Part shown: one piece after another, positions 1 to 8,665 of the stretch
Position numbering within the stretch: position 1 is the stretch's first letter
Layout of the letters: every line of letters starts with the position of its first letter
Assembly: GCA_013141125.1 (NCBI GenBank)
Contig: JABFRO010000001.1
Location: forward strand, 1,736,001 to 1,800,000
Length of the DNA stretch: 64,000 nt
Source of the DNA: Methylophilaceae bacterium
Lineage (GTDB): Bacteria > Pseudomonadota > Gammaproteobacteria > Burkholderiales > Methylophilaceae
Reading direction: 5' to 3'
The notes under the pieces: model-generated
The model's input: only the letters and a program-made list of their open reading frames with translations
Database searches by the model: none
What the model was told of the DNA's origin: nothing
Translations under genes and position numbers: made by a program

Positions 1-81
1 ACATTCAACTTAATGGCCATTAAATGGTAATTCAATCGATCTGTCAAATTAGAAAATCGGGGTTAAATAAAAATTTTGGCA

Positions 82-696
82 CTATAAGTTTCCATTAATG
101 TGCAGCGCGCTATCGTGCGCTTTGGCCAGAAAAACTTGCGCACAAATAGCGCCTATCAGCGCCATCAACATATCCCACTGCGTATCCCACACATCACCCT
201 GGGTGGCTAAAAATGCCGTGGCATCACTGCCGGAAGCCAGTGCTACCCACCATTCCAGAAATTCATAACAGGCGCTAATGGCAAGGCAGACGCAAGTCAC
301 CAGAAAAAACAGCCATTTGCCGGGCTTGAGCGGCGAAGTGCGCAATAAAATTTCACGCGCAACCATGGCCGGGACAAAGCCCTGCGCAAAATGCCCCAAC
401 CTATCATAGTAGTTACGTGCAAGCTCAAAATTATCACGCAACCAGTTGAACACGGGCATTTCAGCATAAGTGTAATGGCCGCCTACCAGCAGAATAACGG
501 CATGCACCAGCATCAAGCCATAAACCAGTCGCGAAAACTGAAAACGCGCATGGGTATACAGCACGATAGGCAACGCAATCAAAATTGGCGCAATTTCCAG
601 CCACCAGGTAAAGCGATCCAGCGGCTGCCATGCTGACCAGGCAAAGGCCAAGCCCAGCACACTGCATAAAACCGCATAATAATTACGCTGGCTCAT
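82..696 (-). CDS. DUF2238 (YjdF-like) inner-membrane protein
   Basis: A 204-residue, very hydrophobic protein with about six predicted membrane helices. It resembles the DUF2238/YjdF family, whose function is not known. The central segment around YDRLGHFAQGF and the later YEFLEWW stretch carry the conserved polar residues (Asp, His, Glu) of that family, placed between helices. Its ATG overlaps the TGA of the upstream alcohol dehydrogenase gene (ATGA), so the two are almost certainly co-transcribed. The role beside a dehydrogenase is unknown; the family call rests on the overall pattern and these motifs. Confidence 0.75.
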   Translation of the reverse strand: MSQRNYYAVLCSVLGLAFAWSAWQPLDRFTWWLEIAPILIALPIVLYTHARFQFSRLVYGLMLVHAVILLVGGHYTYAEMPVFNWLRDNFELARNYYDRLGHFAQGFVPAMVAREILLRTSPLKPGKWLFFLVTCVCLAISACYEFLEWWVALASGSDATAFLATQGDVWDTQWDMLMALIGAICAQVFLAKAHDSALHINGNL

Positions 697-1892
697 AAAC
701 GTTTCCTTAAAATTTCCGCCACTTCGGCATCGGTGAGTAGCACCGGGTTGGTTTTCATGCTGCTACCGCGACAATTCTGCACTACATGTGCAATATCATC
801 AGCACTCATGCCGAAACTGGAAAGGCGCGGCAAGTGCAGCTGCTTTGTCCATTCCTTGAGCACATCAATTAAAATTTTGCAGGCCACGCTATTGGGCAAA
901 TCAAATTCATCTTCTGCATCCAGCAGCACACGCCCTAGTTGCGCGTATTTCTTCAATATCTGGCTTTTTGGCGCGCGGTTTTCCAGCGCGTGGATATTGG
1001 CTTCGGTGCAAGCCGCCACCAGCGTGCCGCACACCATGCCATGCGGCATGGAAAAAAATGCCCCCAATGGTGCAGCCAGCCCATGCACTGCGCCCAGCCC
1101 CACTTGCGCCAGTGTAATGCCGGATAAGGTCGCGGCATAAGCCAGTGCACGCCTGTGCTGCGCCAAATCGCCCTCGCCGTGATATAGCGCCAACAGACTA
1201 TCCCTGACCGCCACCATGCCCGACAGCGCCAGCGCATCGGTGAGCGGATTGGCTTTGAGTGAAGTGTAGGATTCCAGCAACTGGGTAAACGCGTCCATGC
1301 CATTGGCAGCAATAAGCGCGGGCGGACAACTTTCCAGCAATTCAGGATCAACCACGGCATAGTGCGGCACCAATTTTTCATGCCGAAACGACTTTTTAAA
1401 ACCGCTTAAACCCGGCTGCGATAACACCGCATTTTTAGTGGCCTCGGAACCGGTACCCGCCGTCGTCGGCACCGCAATAAAGGGTAGCGCCGGCCCCAGA
1501 TAAGGTAGCTCAGGCCCCACGCCTTCCAGAAAATCCATCACACTGTTTTTGACATTCAACAAACCCGCCACCGCCTTGGCCGCATCCAGCACACTGCCGC
1601 CACCTATGCCCACCACCACGTCAATTTTGTGCTCGCGAAAATGCGCCGCCAATTCATCCACCAGTGTTGGCGAGGGTTCGCTATCGACAATGGTATGCTC
1701 AAAATCAATATGCAATTGGCGCAGCGCAAAGGTCAGCGCCTGCCAATGTGGGGTTTGGGTGAAGGATTTGGAGCCGGTTATCAACAAGGCCTTATGACCG
1801 AATTCGCCAATCAGCGTTGGCACTTGATTGATAACGCCATCACCAAAAATCAGGCGCGGCAAAGCGGATAAGGTAAAAGCAGGTATATTCAT
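693..1892 (-). CDS. Iron-containing (group III) alcohol dehydrogenase
   Basis: A 399-residue NAD(P)-dependent dehydrogenase of the iron-activated family. The dinucleotide loop GIGGGS lies near residues 95-100 and the phosphate-contact stretch TTAGTGSE near 143-150. Three of the four usual metal ligands are visible: D200, H270 (AVHGLA) and H284 (MPHG). The remaining ligand position, normally His in a DALTH-type motif, is Gln204 here (DAFTQ). That change occurs in some subgroups and may alter metal use, so the substrate cannot be named. The gene starts the leftward unit with the DUF2238 gene and is divergent from the lipid operon at 2031. Confidence 0.88.
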   Translation of the reverse strand: MNIPAFTLSALPRLIFGDGVINQVPTLIGEFGHKALLITGSKSFTQTPHWQALTFALRQLHIDFEHTIVDSEPSPTLVDELAAHFREHKIDVVVGIGGGSVLDAAKAVAGLLNVKNSVMDFLEGVGPELPYLGPALPFIAVPTTAGTGSEATKNAVLSQPGLSGFKKSFRHEKLVPHYAVVDPELLESCPPALIAANGMDAFTQLLESYTSLKANPLTDALALSGMVAVRDSLLALYHGEGDLAQHRRALAYAATLSGITLAQVGLGAVHGLAAPLGAFFSMPHGMVCGTLVAACTEANIHALENRAPKSQILKKYAQLGRVLLDAEDEFDLPNSVACKILIDVLKEWTKQLHLPRLSSFGMSADDIAHVVQNCRGSSMKTNPVLLTDAEVAEILRKRL

Positions 1893-1966
1893 TTTGGTTT
1901 TCTATTGTCAGCTGTACTGCAAAGATAATTATATATGGAACGAATTTTGCTTAATGACTTAACTAA

Positions 1967-1996
1967 CTATTTAACAACATGGGGCATGTTAAATAG
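1967..1996. promoter_or_regulatory. Perfect 10-bp dyad, candidate operator upstream of lipid operon
   Basis: Two perfect inverted 10-base arms, CTATTTAACA (1967-1976) and TGTTAAATAG (1987-1996), enclose ten bases between divergent genes. No T-run follows on either side, so it does not look like a terminator. It overlaps a weak possible -10 (TATTTA at 1968). A dimeric repressor or activator site controlling the operon at 2031 is inferred; the protein that would bind it is not identifiable here. Confidence 0.5.
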
Positions 1997-2030
1997 ATTA
2001 ATCCGCCAAGAGTTATATTAAGGAAGGTTT

Positions 2031-3074
2031 ATGCAAGTAACAAGTTTAGCGATTAATTGGGCCGAGCGCGGGTTTATTCCAGATTTCGCCTTGCGTGCCG
2101 GTATACGCCACCTGCTAGCCGCGCGCTTAAAAGAAATATCAGCAGCAGATTGTGAAGCGGGTGCTGAAATTGAAACACGTTTCATTGATGCCATGCATCT
2201 TGCACCCATCGCCCCATTACCAGAATTGGCTAATGCACAGCACTACGAAGTTCCCGCTGGTTTCTTTAAATATTGCCTGGGATCTCACCGCAAATATAGT
2301 GCGTGCTTCTGGTTGCCGGAAACGCAAACTCTGGATGAAGCCGAGGCGCTGGCATTGAAACTGACCTGCGAACATGCCCAATTAGTTAATGGTCAGCACA
2401 TACTGGAGCTTGGCTGCGGCTGGGGTTCATTAACCCTGTGGATGGCAGAGCATTATCCCGATAGCCACATTACTGCGGTTTCCAATTCCAATTCACAGCG
2501 CGAATATATTCTGGCCGAAGCCAGGCAGCGCGGCTTTAACAGCGTGCAAGTCATCACCTGCGACATGAATCAGTTTGCCGCCACCCAGTCCTACGACCGC
2601 ATTGTTTCCGTGGAAATGTTTGAGCATATGCGCAACTACCGTGCGTTGTTTGGCAAAGTGCATGACTGGCTGGTGCCGGGAGGCAGGTTCTTCATGCATA
2701 TTTTTGTACACAGGCTCACGCCCTATGCGTTTGAAGTGGCGGGCGAGGATGACTGGATGAGCCAGTTCTTTTTCTCCGGTGGCATGATGCCCAGCGATGA
2801 TTTACCGCTACGTTTTCAGGAAAAACTCAAACTGCTGCGGCTCTGGCGCTGGGATGGCACGCACTATGAAAAAACCGCCAATGCCTGGCTAAACAATATG
2901 GATGCCAGCGCCCAGCAGATTCGGCCGATTTTGGAGAGCACTTATGGTCAGGAAAATACGGAAATGTGGCGCATGCGCTGGCGTATATTTTTCATGTCCT
3001 GCGCGGAATTATTTGGTTTGAATCACGGTCAGGAATGGTGGGTTACGCATTATCTTTTTGAAAGACCGAAATAA
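2031..3074 (+). CDS. CFA-synthase-family SAM-dependent methyltransferase
   Basis: A 347-residue class I methyltransferase of the cyclopropane-fatty-acid synthase family. SAM-binding motif I is LELGCGWGS, about residues 124-132, followed by the acidic strand and the VSVEMFEHMRNY motif near 190. It lacks the long N-terminal lipid-binding domain of full CFA synthases and resembles the short form found beside DUF1295/DUF2878 genes. ATG follows a good AAGGAAGG site. It heads a nine-gene rightward operon. It probably methylates an unsaturated acyl chain of a phospholipid; the exact product is inferred, not shown. Confidence 0.85.
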   Translation: MQVTSLAINWAERGFIPDFALRAGIRHLLAARLKEISAADCEAGAEIETRFIDAMHLAPIAPLPELANAQHYEVPAGFFKYCLGSHRKYSACFWLPETQTLDEAEALALKLTCEHAQLVNGQHILELGCGWGSLTLWMAEHYPDSHITAVSNSNSQREYILAEARQRGFNSVQVITCDMNQFAATQSYDRIVSVEMFEHMRNYRALFGKVHDWLVPGGRFFMHIFVHRLTPYAFEVAGEDDWMSQFFFSGGMMPSDDLPLRFQEKLKLLRLWRWDGTHYEKTANAWLNNMDASAQQIRPILESTYGQENTEMWRMRWRIFFMSCAELFGLNHGQEWWVTHYLFERPK

Positions 3075-3090
3075 ACCGGGATAGCAAACC

Positions 3091-3639
3091 ATGGCATCTA
3101 TTTTGATTAATATCATCACCTTTCAAATCGGCTGGTTCGCTTGTGTATTAGGCGCTGCACAGGATTTACCCTGGCTGGGGCCGCTAGTCGCGCTACCCAT
3201 TATTTTTCTGCATTTGTATGGGGCAGCGCAGCCAGCCGTCGCCTTGACGTTAATTGTTGCCGTAGCCATTCTGGGTAGTTTGTTTGACCAGACTTTGCTG
3301 ACGTTAGGCTGGATTGGGTTCCCACCCAACTTTTTGCCGGAAACTCTGCTACCGCTATGGATGACCGCATTGTGGATGCTGTTTGCGACAACGTTGAACC
3401 TCAGCTTGCGCTGGCTACAAGGCCGAATTTTGCTTGCCATTTTGTTTGGTTTTATAGGTGGCCCACTGGCTTATGTTGCAGGCACCAAACTTGGGGCAAT
3501 GCAGCTATTGCAACCTGAAAAACTATTAATTGCACTGGCTATAGGCTGGGGCACATTAATGCCAACATTACTTAATCTGGCTAAAAAGCTGGATGGATTT
3601 ACAGCTAAAAAACTGCAAAAGGGAATCCATCATGTTTGA
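3091..3639 (+). CDS. DUF2878 membrane protein
   Basis: A 182-residue inner-membrane protein with about six hydrophobic helices and few charges apart from the lysine-rich C-terminus (residues 165-178). It matches the pattern of DUF2878 proteins, which lie beside CFA-family methyltransferases and DUF1295 genes in many proteobacteria. The gene begins 16 bases after the preceding stop, and its own stop overlaps the next gene by eight bases, so it is part of the operon. The biochemical role is unknown; lipid handling is suggested only by context. Confidence 0.7.
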   Translation: MASILINIITFQIGWFACVLGAAQDLPWLGPLVALPIIFLHLYGAAQPAVALTLIVAVAILGSLFDQTLLTLGWIGFPPNFLPETLLPLWMTALWMLFATTLNLSLRWLQGRILLAILFGFIGGPLAYVAGTKLGAMQLLQPEKLLIALAIGWGTLMPTLLNLAKKLDGFTAKKLQKGIHHV

Positions 3640-4402
3640 TTGGCGCATCTATTTATCTGGCTTGGCGGCGATGACACTACTGGGTTTGGGCGGCTGGATA
3701 GCCAGTGTCATCAAAAAAAATGTCACCCTGGTAGACAGCTTATGGAGTCTGTTTTTTCTATTGGCAACAGTGGTTTATGTTTCAGCTTCAGCAGAACCGC
3801 GCGCCTTATTGATTTTGGTGTTAGTCACGATCTGGGCTTTGCGGCTATCCATTTACCTGACTTGGCGCAATTCCGGCAAACAGGAAGATCACCGTTATCA
3901 GGCGATTCGTCAGAATAACCAACCGCATTTCTGGCTAAAAAGTCTTTATATCGTGTTTGCTTTGCAGGCGCTGCTGGCTTGGATAATTTCATTGCCATTG
4001 CTCGGCGCGGCAACCTCACACCAGCCCATAAACTGGTTGGATTATGTTGGCATCAGCCTCTGGCTAACTGGCTTTTTATGGGAAAGCATTGCCGATAGGC
4101 AATTGGCCAGATTCAAGGCCAATCCTGCCAACAAAGGTGCAGTCATGGACTCCGGCTTATGGCGCTATAGCCGTCACCCCAATTACTTTGGCGAATGTTG
4201 CGTATGGTGGGGTTATTACTTGCTTGCCGTTGCCGCCGGAGCTTGGTGGAGCTTGCCTGCACCTTTGCTGATGACATTGTTGCTGCTCAAAGTCAGCGGT
4301 GTGGCATTGCTGGAAAAAGACATAGGCCAACGTCGTCCGGCTTATGCCGCATATATCGCCAAAACCAATGCTTTTTTACCCGGCAGACCACACCATGACT
4401 AA
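3632..4402 (+). CDS. DUF1295 membrane protein, steroid-5-alpha-reductase-like
   Basis: A 256-residue polytopic membrane protein of the DUF1295 family, related to steroid 5-alpha reductases and isoprenylcysteine methyltransferases. The C-terminal half has the family signature SRHPNYFGE (about residues 181-189) and the ending EKDIGQRRPAYAAYI. A start at 3632 (MFDW) follows a GGGA site and gives an eight-base overlap with the DUF2878 gene; the in-frame ATG at 3593 lies deep inside that gene and is less likely. By homology it may reduce or modify a lipid double bond, but the substrate is unknown. Confidence 0.83.
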   Translation: MFDWRIYLSGLAAMTLLGLGGWIASVIKKNVTLVDSLWSLFFLLATVVYVSASAEPRALLILVLVTIWALRLSIYLTWRNSGKQEDHRYQAIRQNNQPHFWLKSLYIVFALQALLAWIISLPLLGAATSHQPINWLDYVGISLWLTGFLWESIADRQLARFKANPANKGAVMDSGLWRYSRHPNYFGECCVWWGYYLLAVAAGAWWSLPAPLLMTLLLLKVSGVALLEKDIGQRRPAYAAYIAKTNAFLPGRPHHD

Positions 4403-5054
4403 AAATGTCAGTCTGAAAATCATACAAGTATGTCTGGGCATCACATTGACACTGTTCAGTTCTTCGACACCAGCCAAGGAGTGGCCGTTTACGGTTTATC
4501 TGGATGGCAAGGAAATCGGTCAACACCGTTTCTCGCTAAACGAAGCAAATGGCTTGCGCGAACTGACCAGCCAAGCCAAATTCAATGTTAAATTTTTATT
4601 TATCAATGCCTATCAGTATCAACACACGGCCAATGAACGCTGGCAAGGAGATTGCTTATCCAGTCTCGACGCATCAACCAAAGAAAACAGGGAAATCACC
4701 TTGGTCAAAGGGCGAATGAAAGAGCGCTCATTCTTGCTGGAAGCCGCTAAAAAGACAGAAATCCTGCCTGCGTGTGTTATGACATTTGCTTATTGGAACC
4801 CCAAAATACTCTCGCAAAACAAGCTGCTTAATCCACAAACAGGAGAATGGCTGGAGGTAAAAATAAAAGCTCTGGGTGTGGAACCGATTGAAGTAAAAGG
4901 ACAAACAGTATCGGCCGAGCGTTACCGCATTGATGCCAGCAAACTGCAAATTGAACTTTGGTACTCAGCCGATAAAGCCATCACTGAAAAGAAATGGCTG
5001 GCATTGAAATCAACCACGCCGGAAGGTTATGAAATTTTTTATAAATTAAGGTAA
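4395..5054 (+). CDS. Secreted protein, DUF6134-like
   Basis: A 219-residue exported protein. A Sec signal peptide is visible (KIIQVCLGITLTLF, then a cleavable SSSTPAKE region near residues 24-30). The mature part is beta-rich and opens with WPFTVYLDGKEIGQHRF, a pattern seen in DUF6134 proteins found in similar lipid clusters. Two cysteines remain in the mature domain. The start at 4395 (MTKN) overlaps the preceding stop by eight bases; the upstream ATG at 4344 would bury the signal peptide. Function unknown; possibly a periplasmic lipid or fatty-acid binding protein. Confidence 0.65.
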   Translation: MTKNVSLKIIQVCLGITLTLFSSSTPAKEWPFTVYLDGKEIGQHRFSLNEANGLRELTSQAKFNVKFLFINAYQYQHTANERWQGDCLSSLDASTKENREITLVKGRMKERSFLLEAAKKTEILPACVMTFAYWNPKILSQNKLLNPQTGEWLEVKIKALGVEPIEVKGQTVSAERYRIDASKLQIELWYSADKAITEKKWLALKSTTPEGYEIFYKLR

Positions 5055-5059
5055 GCCCT

Positions 5060-5653
5060 ATGAAAACCTCAAACAGAAAAACTTCAAGCTCTTTGGGGAA
5101 ATTAAAAGCCAAAAGCCTAGCCTTATGCGCTGCATTGTTAACCGGTTGCGCCACACAAACCCTGCCGCCCATTGCCACGGTGCCACAGGTGGATTTGCCG
5201 CGCTTTATGGGTGATTGGTATGTAATTGCGGCGATACCTACCGCGATAGAAACCGAAGCGTTTAACGCCATTGAATCCTACAAACTGGATCAAGATGGCA
5301 CCATTGCCACCACATTCACTTTTCGCAAAGGCGGTTTTGATGGTGCTGAAAAAAGCTATCATCCGCGCGGCTTTGTCATCGAAAACATGGGTAACGCGCT
5401 GTGGGGCATGCAGTTTATCTGGCCGATCAAAGCCGATTTCCGCATTGCCTATTTGGCAGCGGATTACAGCAAAACCGTGATTGCAAGAAATGCGCGCGAT
5501 TATGTGTGGATCATGGCACGATCTCCGCAAATCTCCAATGCCGAATACAGCGAGCTAACACAATTCATCAGCGGCCTGGGTTACGACTTGAGCAAGCTGC
5601 GCAAAGTGCCGCAACAATGGGCTACCGAGCCTGCATCTGCGAGGCAAAAATAA
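5060..5653 (+). CDS. Outer-membrane lipocalin lipoprotein (Blc-like)
   Basis: A 197-residue lipocalin. A lipoprotein signal ends with the lipobox LLTGC, making Cys30 the acylated residue. The lipocalin GxW motif follows (FMGDWYVIA, about residues 50-58), with a late barrel motif DYVWIMAR near 149-156. Bacterial lipocalins of this type bind fatty acids or lysophospholipids and help membrane maintenance under stress. Five bases separate it from the upstream gene and five from the desaturase gene, supporting a shared lipid role. Confidence 0.88.
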   Translation: MKTSNRKTSSSLGKLKAKSLALCAALLTGCATQTLPPIATVPQVDLPRFMGDWYVIAAIPTAIETEAFNAIESYKLDQDGTIATTFTFRKGGFDGAEKSYHPRGFVIENMGNALWGMQFIWPIKADFRIAYLAADYSKTVIARNARDYVWIMARSPQISNAEYSELTQFISGLGYDLSKLRKVPQQWATEPASARQK

Positions 5654-5658
5654 TTCCG

Positions 5659-6645
5659 ATGTCGCGCAGACCTTCTACACCAATAAAATCAATCTTTCAT
5701 TCCTTCATTCGCTGGTTTGACAATTCAGCCTTAAATATTGACCACTCATCTGCAACAAAAACTATGGGCAAAGCTGCCATTAATCGGCTGGATTGGTTGC
5801 GCGTGCTGCCTTTTATCGCATTGCATCTGGCATGTATCAGCGTGATCTGGGTAGGCTGGAGCCGCTTTGCCATCGTTTTCGCTATCGTGCTTTATTTGCT
5901 GCGCATGTTTGCCATTACCGCGTTTTATCACCGTTATTTTTCGCACAAGGCTTTTCGTACTTCACGCGCACTGCAATTTGTGTTCGCATTGATAGGCGCT
6001 ACCGCCGTGCAGCGGGGTGCCTTGTGGTGGGCGGCACATCACCGTAATCATCACGCACATTCCGACCGCGTTCAGGATAGCCACTCACCAGTGCAACACG
6101 GCTTTATGTGGAGCCATAGCGGCTGGTTTTTATCCGAGAGCAATTTCGCCACCGAAATTGATCGTGTAAAAGAGTTGGCCAAATTTCCCGAATTGCGCTG
6201 GCTGAATCGCTTTGATGTCATCGTGCCGGTGATTTTCGCCTTTGCTATTTATTGCTTGGGCGACTGGCTGCAAACTACAGCGCCTCAACTTGGCACCAAC
6301 GGTTGGCAATTACTGGTGTGGGGCTTTGTTATTTCCACGCTTGTGCTTTATCACGCCACTTTTAGCATCAATTCTCTCGCCCACCTGTGGGGTAGCCGCC
6401 GCTATGCCACCACCGATCAAAGTCGGAATAATCTGTGGCTGGCTTTGCTCACGCTGGGCGAAGGCTGGCACAATAATCATCATCATTACCCCGGTTCTGC
6501 ACGGCAGGGTTTTTTCTGGTGGGAACTTGACTTAACCTATTACGGCTTGAAACTGATGGCGGCATTCGGTTTGATCTGGGATTTGCGACCGCTACCGGCC
6601 AAAGCGCGGGCATCACGCTTGATTAAGGAATCAAATCCGTCATGA
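5659..6645 (+). CDS. Fatty-acid (acyl-CoA delta-9 type) desaturase
   Basis: A 328-residue membrane di-iron desaturase. The three histidine boxes are HRYFSH, HHRNHH and HNNHHHYP, set between paired hydrophobic helices as in stearoyl-CoA desaturases. It should insert a cis double bond into a saturated acyl chain using O2. I chose the ATG at 5659 (MSRRP), six bases after the lipocalin stop; a second ATG at 5764 (MGKA) begins close to the conserved domain and cannot be excluded. The frame stays open further upstream inside the lipocalin gene, but that part is a shadow. The last bases overlap the next start (ATGA). Confidence 0.88.
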   Translation: MSRRPSTPIKSIFHSFIRWFDNSALNIDHSSATKTMGKAAINRLDWLRVLPFIALHLACISVIWVGWSRFAIVFAIVLYLLRMFAITAFYHRYFSHKAFRTSRALQFVFALIGATAVQRGALWWAAHHRNHHAHSDRVQDSHSPVQHGFMWSHSGWFLSESNFATEIDRVKELAKFPELRWLNRFDVIVPVIFAFAIYCLGDWLQTTAPQLGTNGWQLLVWGFVISTLVLYHATFSINSLAHLWGSRRYATTDQSRNNLWLALLTLGEGWHNNHHHYPGSARQGFFWWELDLTYYGLKLMAAFGLIWDLRPLPAKARASRLIKESNPS

Positions 6646-7883
6646 AAATTGCGATTATCGGCAGTGGCATAGCCGGCAATACGTTGGCGCATCATTTATA
6701 CCGCGAGCATGACATTACCGTGTTTGAAGCCGGAGACCACATCGGCGGTCATACCGATACGCATGTCATTGAACATCAAGGAAGACAATATGCGGTGGAT
6801 ACCGGCTTCATTGTTTTCAATGACAGAAATTATCCTCAATTTACCCGCTTGCTGCATGAAATCGGCGTGCAATCGCAGCCCAGCCATATGAGCTTTAGCG
6901 TGCGCTGTGAAAAAAGCGGGCTGGAATATAACGGTACTAACCTCAATTCATTATTTGCGCAGCGCCGCAATCTACTGCGCCCTGAGTTTTATCGCATGAT
7001 CCGCGACATTCTGCATTTCAATAAAAATTCATTGGAGCTGTTGGCTGATGGCCCGGAAATTACACTGGGCGATTATTTAAGCAAGAAAAAATATGGTCGC
7101 GCGTTTATTGATTACTACATCATTCCCATGGGGTCGGCCATCTGGTCTACCAATGCCGGACAAATGCTCAGCTTTCCCGCCAGATTTTTTGTGCGCTTTT
7201 TTCACAATCACGGCATGTTAAGTATTGATAATAGACCGCAATGGCGTGTAATTGAGGGTGGTTCGGCTAGCTATGTAAAAGTGCTGACTGCGCCGTTCAA
7301 GCATCGTGTGCGTCTGAATACACCTGTCGCCAAAGTCCGCCGATCGCCGCAGGCGGTGCATATCACCCCCGTCAATGCCGCCGAGGAAACTTTTGATTGG
7401 GTATTTTTTGCCTGCCACAGCGATCAGGCTTTGCAACTGCTTAGCGATGCCAGCCAACAGGAAAATGAAATTCTGGGCGCGATTCCGTATCAGGAAAATA
7501 GTGTTTATCTGCATTCAGATATTCGCATGCTGCCCAAGCGCAAGCTGGCTTGGGCAGCGTGGAATTATCACGTCACCGACGAACCCGCCGAGCGCGTGGC
7601 AGTGACCTACAACATGAATATTCTGCAAGGTCTGGAGGCGAAAGAGCCGCTCTTGGTGACGCTGAATCACACGCAAAATATAGACCCGGCCAAAGTCATC
7701 AAGCGCCTGACTTATCATCATCCGCTGTATACAACCGCCGGCGTGAAAGCACAGGCCAGACATGCTGAAATCAGCGGCATCAACCGCACTGCCTATTGCG
7801 GCGCGTATTGGGGCAATGGTTTTCATGAAGATGGCGTAGTCAGCGCTCTGACTGCGCTGCAACATTTCAGGCGGGCAATTTAG
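6642..7883 (+). CDS. FAD-dependent oxidoreductase of lipid-modification cluster
   Basis: A 413-residue flavoprotein with an N-terminal Rossmann motif [14 protein letters not shown] (residues 7-20) and the acidic end of the second strand ([12 protein letters not shown]). It belongs to the NAD(P)-binding amine-oxidase-like group regularly encoded beside DUF1365 and CFA synthase. In Rhodobacter such a trio is part of the singlet-oxygen (sigma-E/ChrR) response, and related proteins take part in furan fatty acid formation, so an oxidation of an acyl chain is plausible. It overlaps both neighbours by one to four bases. Confidence 0.85.
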   Translation: MKIAIIGSGIAGNTLAHHLYREHDITVFEAGDHIGGHTDTHVIEHQGRQYAVDTGFIVFNDRNYPQFTRLLHEIGVQSQPSHMSFSVRCEKSGLEYNGTNLNSLFAQRRNLLRPEFYRMIRDILHFNKNSLELLADGPEITLGDYLSKKKYGRAFIDYYIIPMGSAIWSTNAGQMLSFPARFFVRFFHNHGMLSIDNRPQWRVIEGGSASYVKVLTAPFKHRVRLNTPVAKVRRSPQAVHITPVNAAEETFDWVFFACHSDQALQLLSDASQQENEILGAIPYQENSVYLHSDIRMLPKRKLAWAAWNYHVTDEPAERVAVTYNMNILQGLEAKEPLLVTLNHTQNIDPAKVIKRLTYHHPLYTTAGVKAQARHAEISGINRTAYCGAYWGNGFHEDGVVSALTALQHFRRAI

Positions 7884-8665
7884 TGGAAAGCGCCATTTAC
7901 AGCGGCTGGGTGGGGCATAGACGATTTTTGCCGGTATTGCACCAGTTTAGCTATCGCACCTTCATGATGTATCTGGATCTGGACGAGCTGCCACTACTAT
8001 TTGATCATAGCCCAAGCTGGTCGTATCAAAAAAGGAATCTGGCCTGGTTCAAGCGCAGCGATTATCTGGGCGATGCCAATCAACCTTTGAAAAATTGTGT
8101 CAGTGATTTGGTTAACAGAGAAACCGGATACGCTCCACGCGGTGCCATTCGTCTGCTCACCAATCTGCGCTATTTTGGTTATTGCTTTAACCCGGTGAGT
8201 TTTTACTATTGCTTTGAAGCCGACAATCAAACCTTGCAAGCCATCGTCGCCGACATCAACAATACGCCGTGGAATGAGCGCCATACTTATGTGCTGGATT
8301 GCACAAGTCATAGCGGCCAGCCAGTTCAGCAATTCAAATTCAGTAAAGAGTTTCATGTTTCACCTTTTATGCCCATGCATATCGAATATGACTGGGCGTT
8401 TTCGAACCCCGCTGAAAAGCTTTCTGTGCATATGCAAAACATGAATGCGGATAAAACCAATCAAAAGCTGTTTGATGCCACACTGGAGCTTGAGCGAACA
8501 CCTATTTCCAGCGCTGCGCTAAATTGGATTTTGCTGAAATATCCATTCATGACGCTGAAAGTCATTTTTGCTATTTATTGGCAAGCCCTGCTACTGTGGC
8601 TGAAGCGGGTGCCCTTTATTCCACATGCAAAACCCACTACTACAAATTCCGGGAGGCCAACTTGA
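7883..8665 (+). CDS. DUF1365 protein
   Basis: A 260-residue protein of the DUF1365 family, whose usual partners are the FAD oxidoreductase upstream and CFA synthase downstream. The opening [20 protein letters not shown] and the central [10 protein letters not shown] segment are the family hallmarks. Translation begins with GTG at 7883, whose first base is the last base of the preceding TAG. The end overlaps the TTG start of the CFA synthase gene (TTGA). The activity is not established; cooperation with the FAD enzyme in lipid modification is inferred from the strict linkage. Confidence 0.87.
   Translation: MESAIYSGWVGHRRFLPVLHQFSYRTFMMYLDLDELPLLFDHSPSWSYQKRNLAWFKRSDYLGDANQPLKNCVSDLVNRETGYAPRGAIRLLTNLRYFGYCFNPVSFYYCFEADNQTLQAIVADINNTPWNERHTYVLDCTSHSGQPVQQFKFSKEFHVSPFMPMHIEYDWAFSNPAEKLSVHMQNMNADKTNQKLFDATLELERTPISSAALNWILLKYPFMTLKVIFAIYWQALLLWLKRVPFIPHAKPTTTNSGRPT

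Noticed and set aside
5401-5658. Upstream extension of the desaturase frame inside the lipocalin gene
   Set aside because: It overlaps a well-supported lipocalin in another frame, and its translation has no homology-like pattern.
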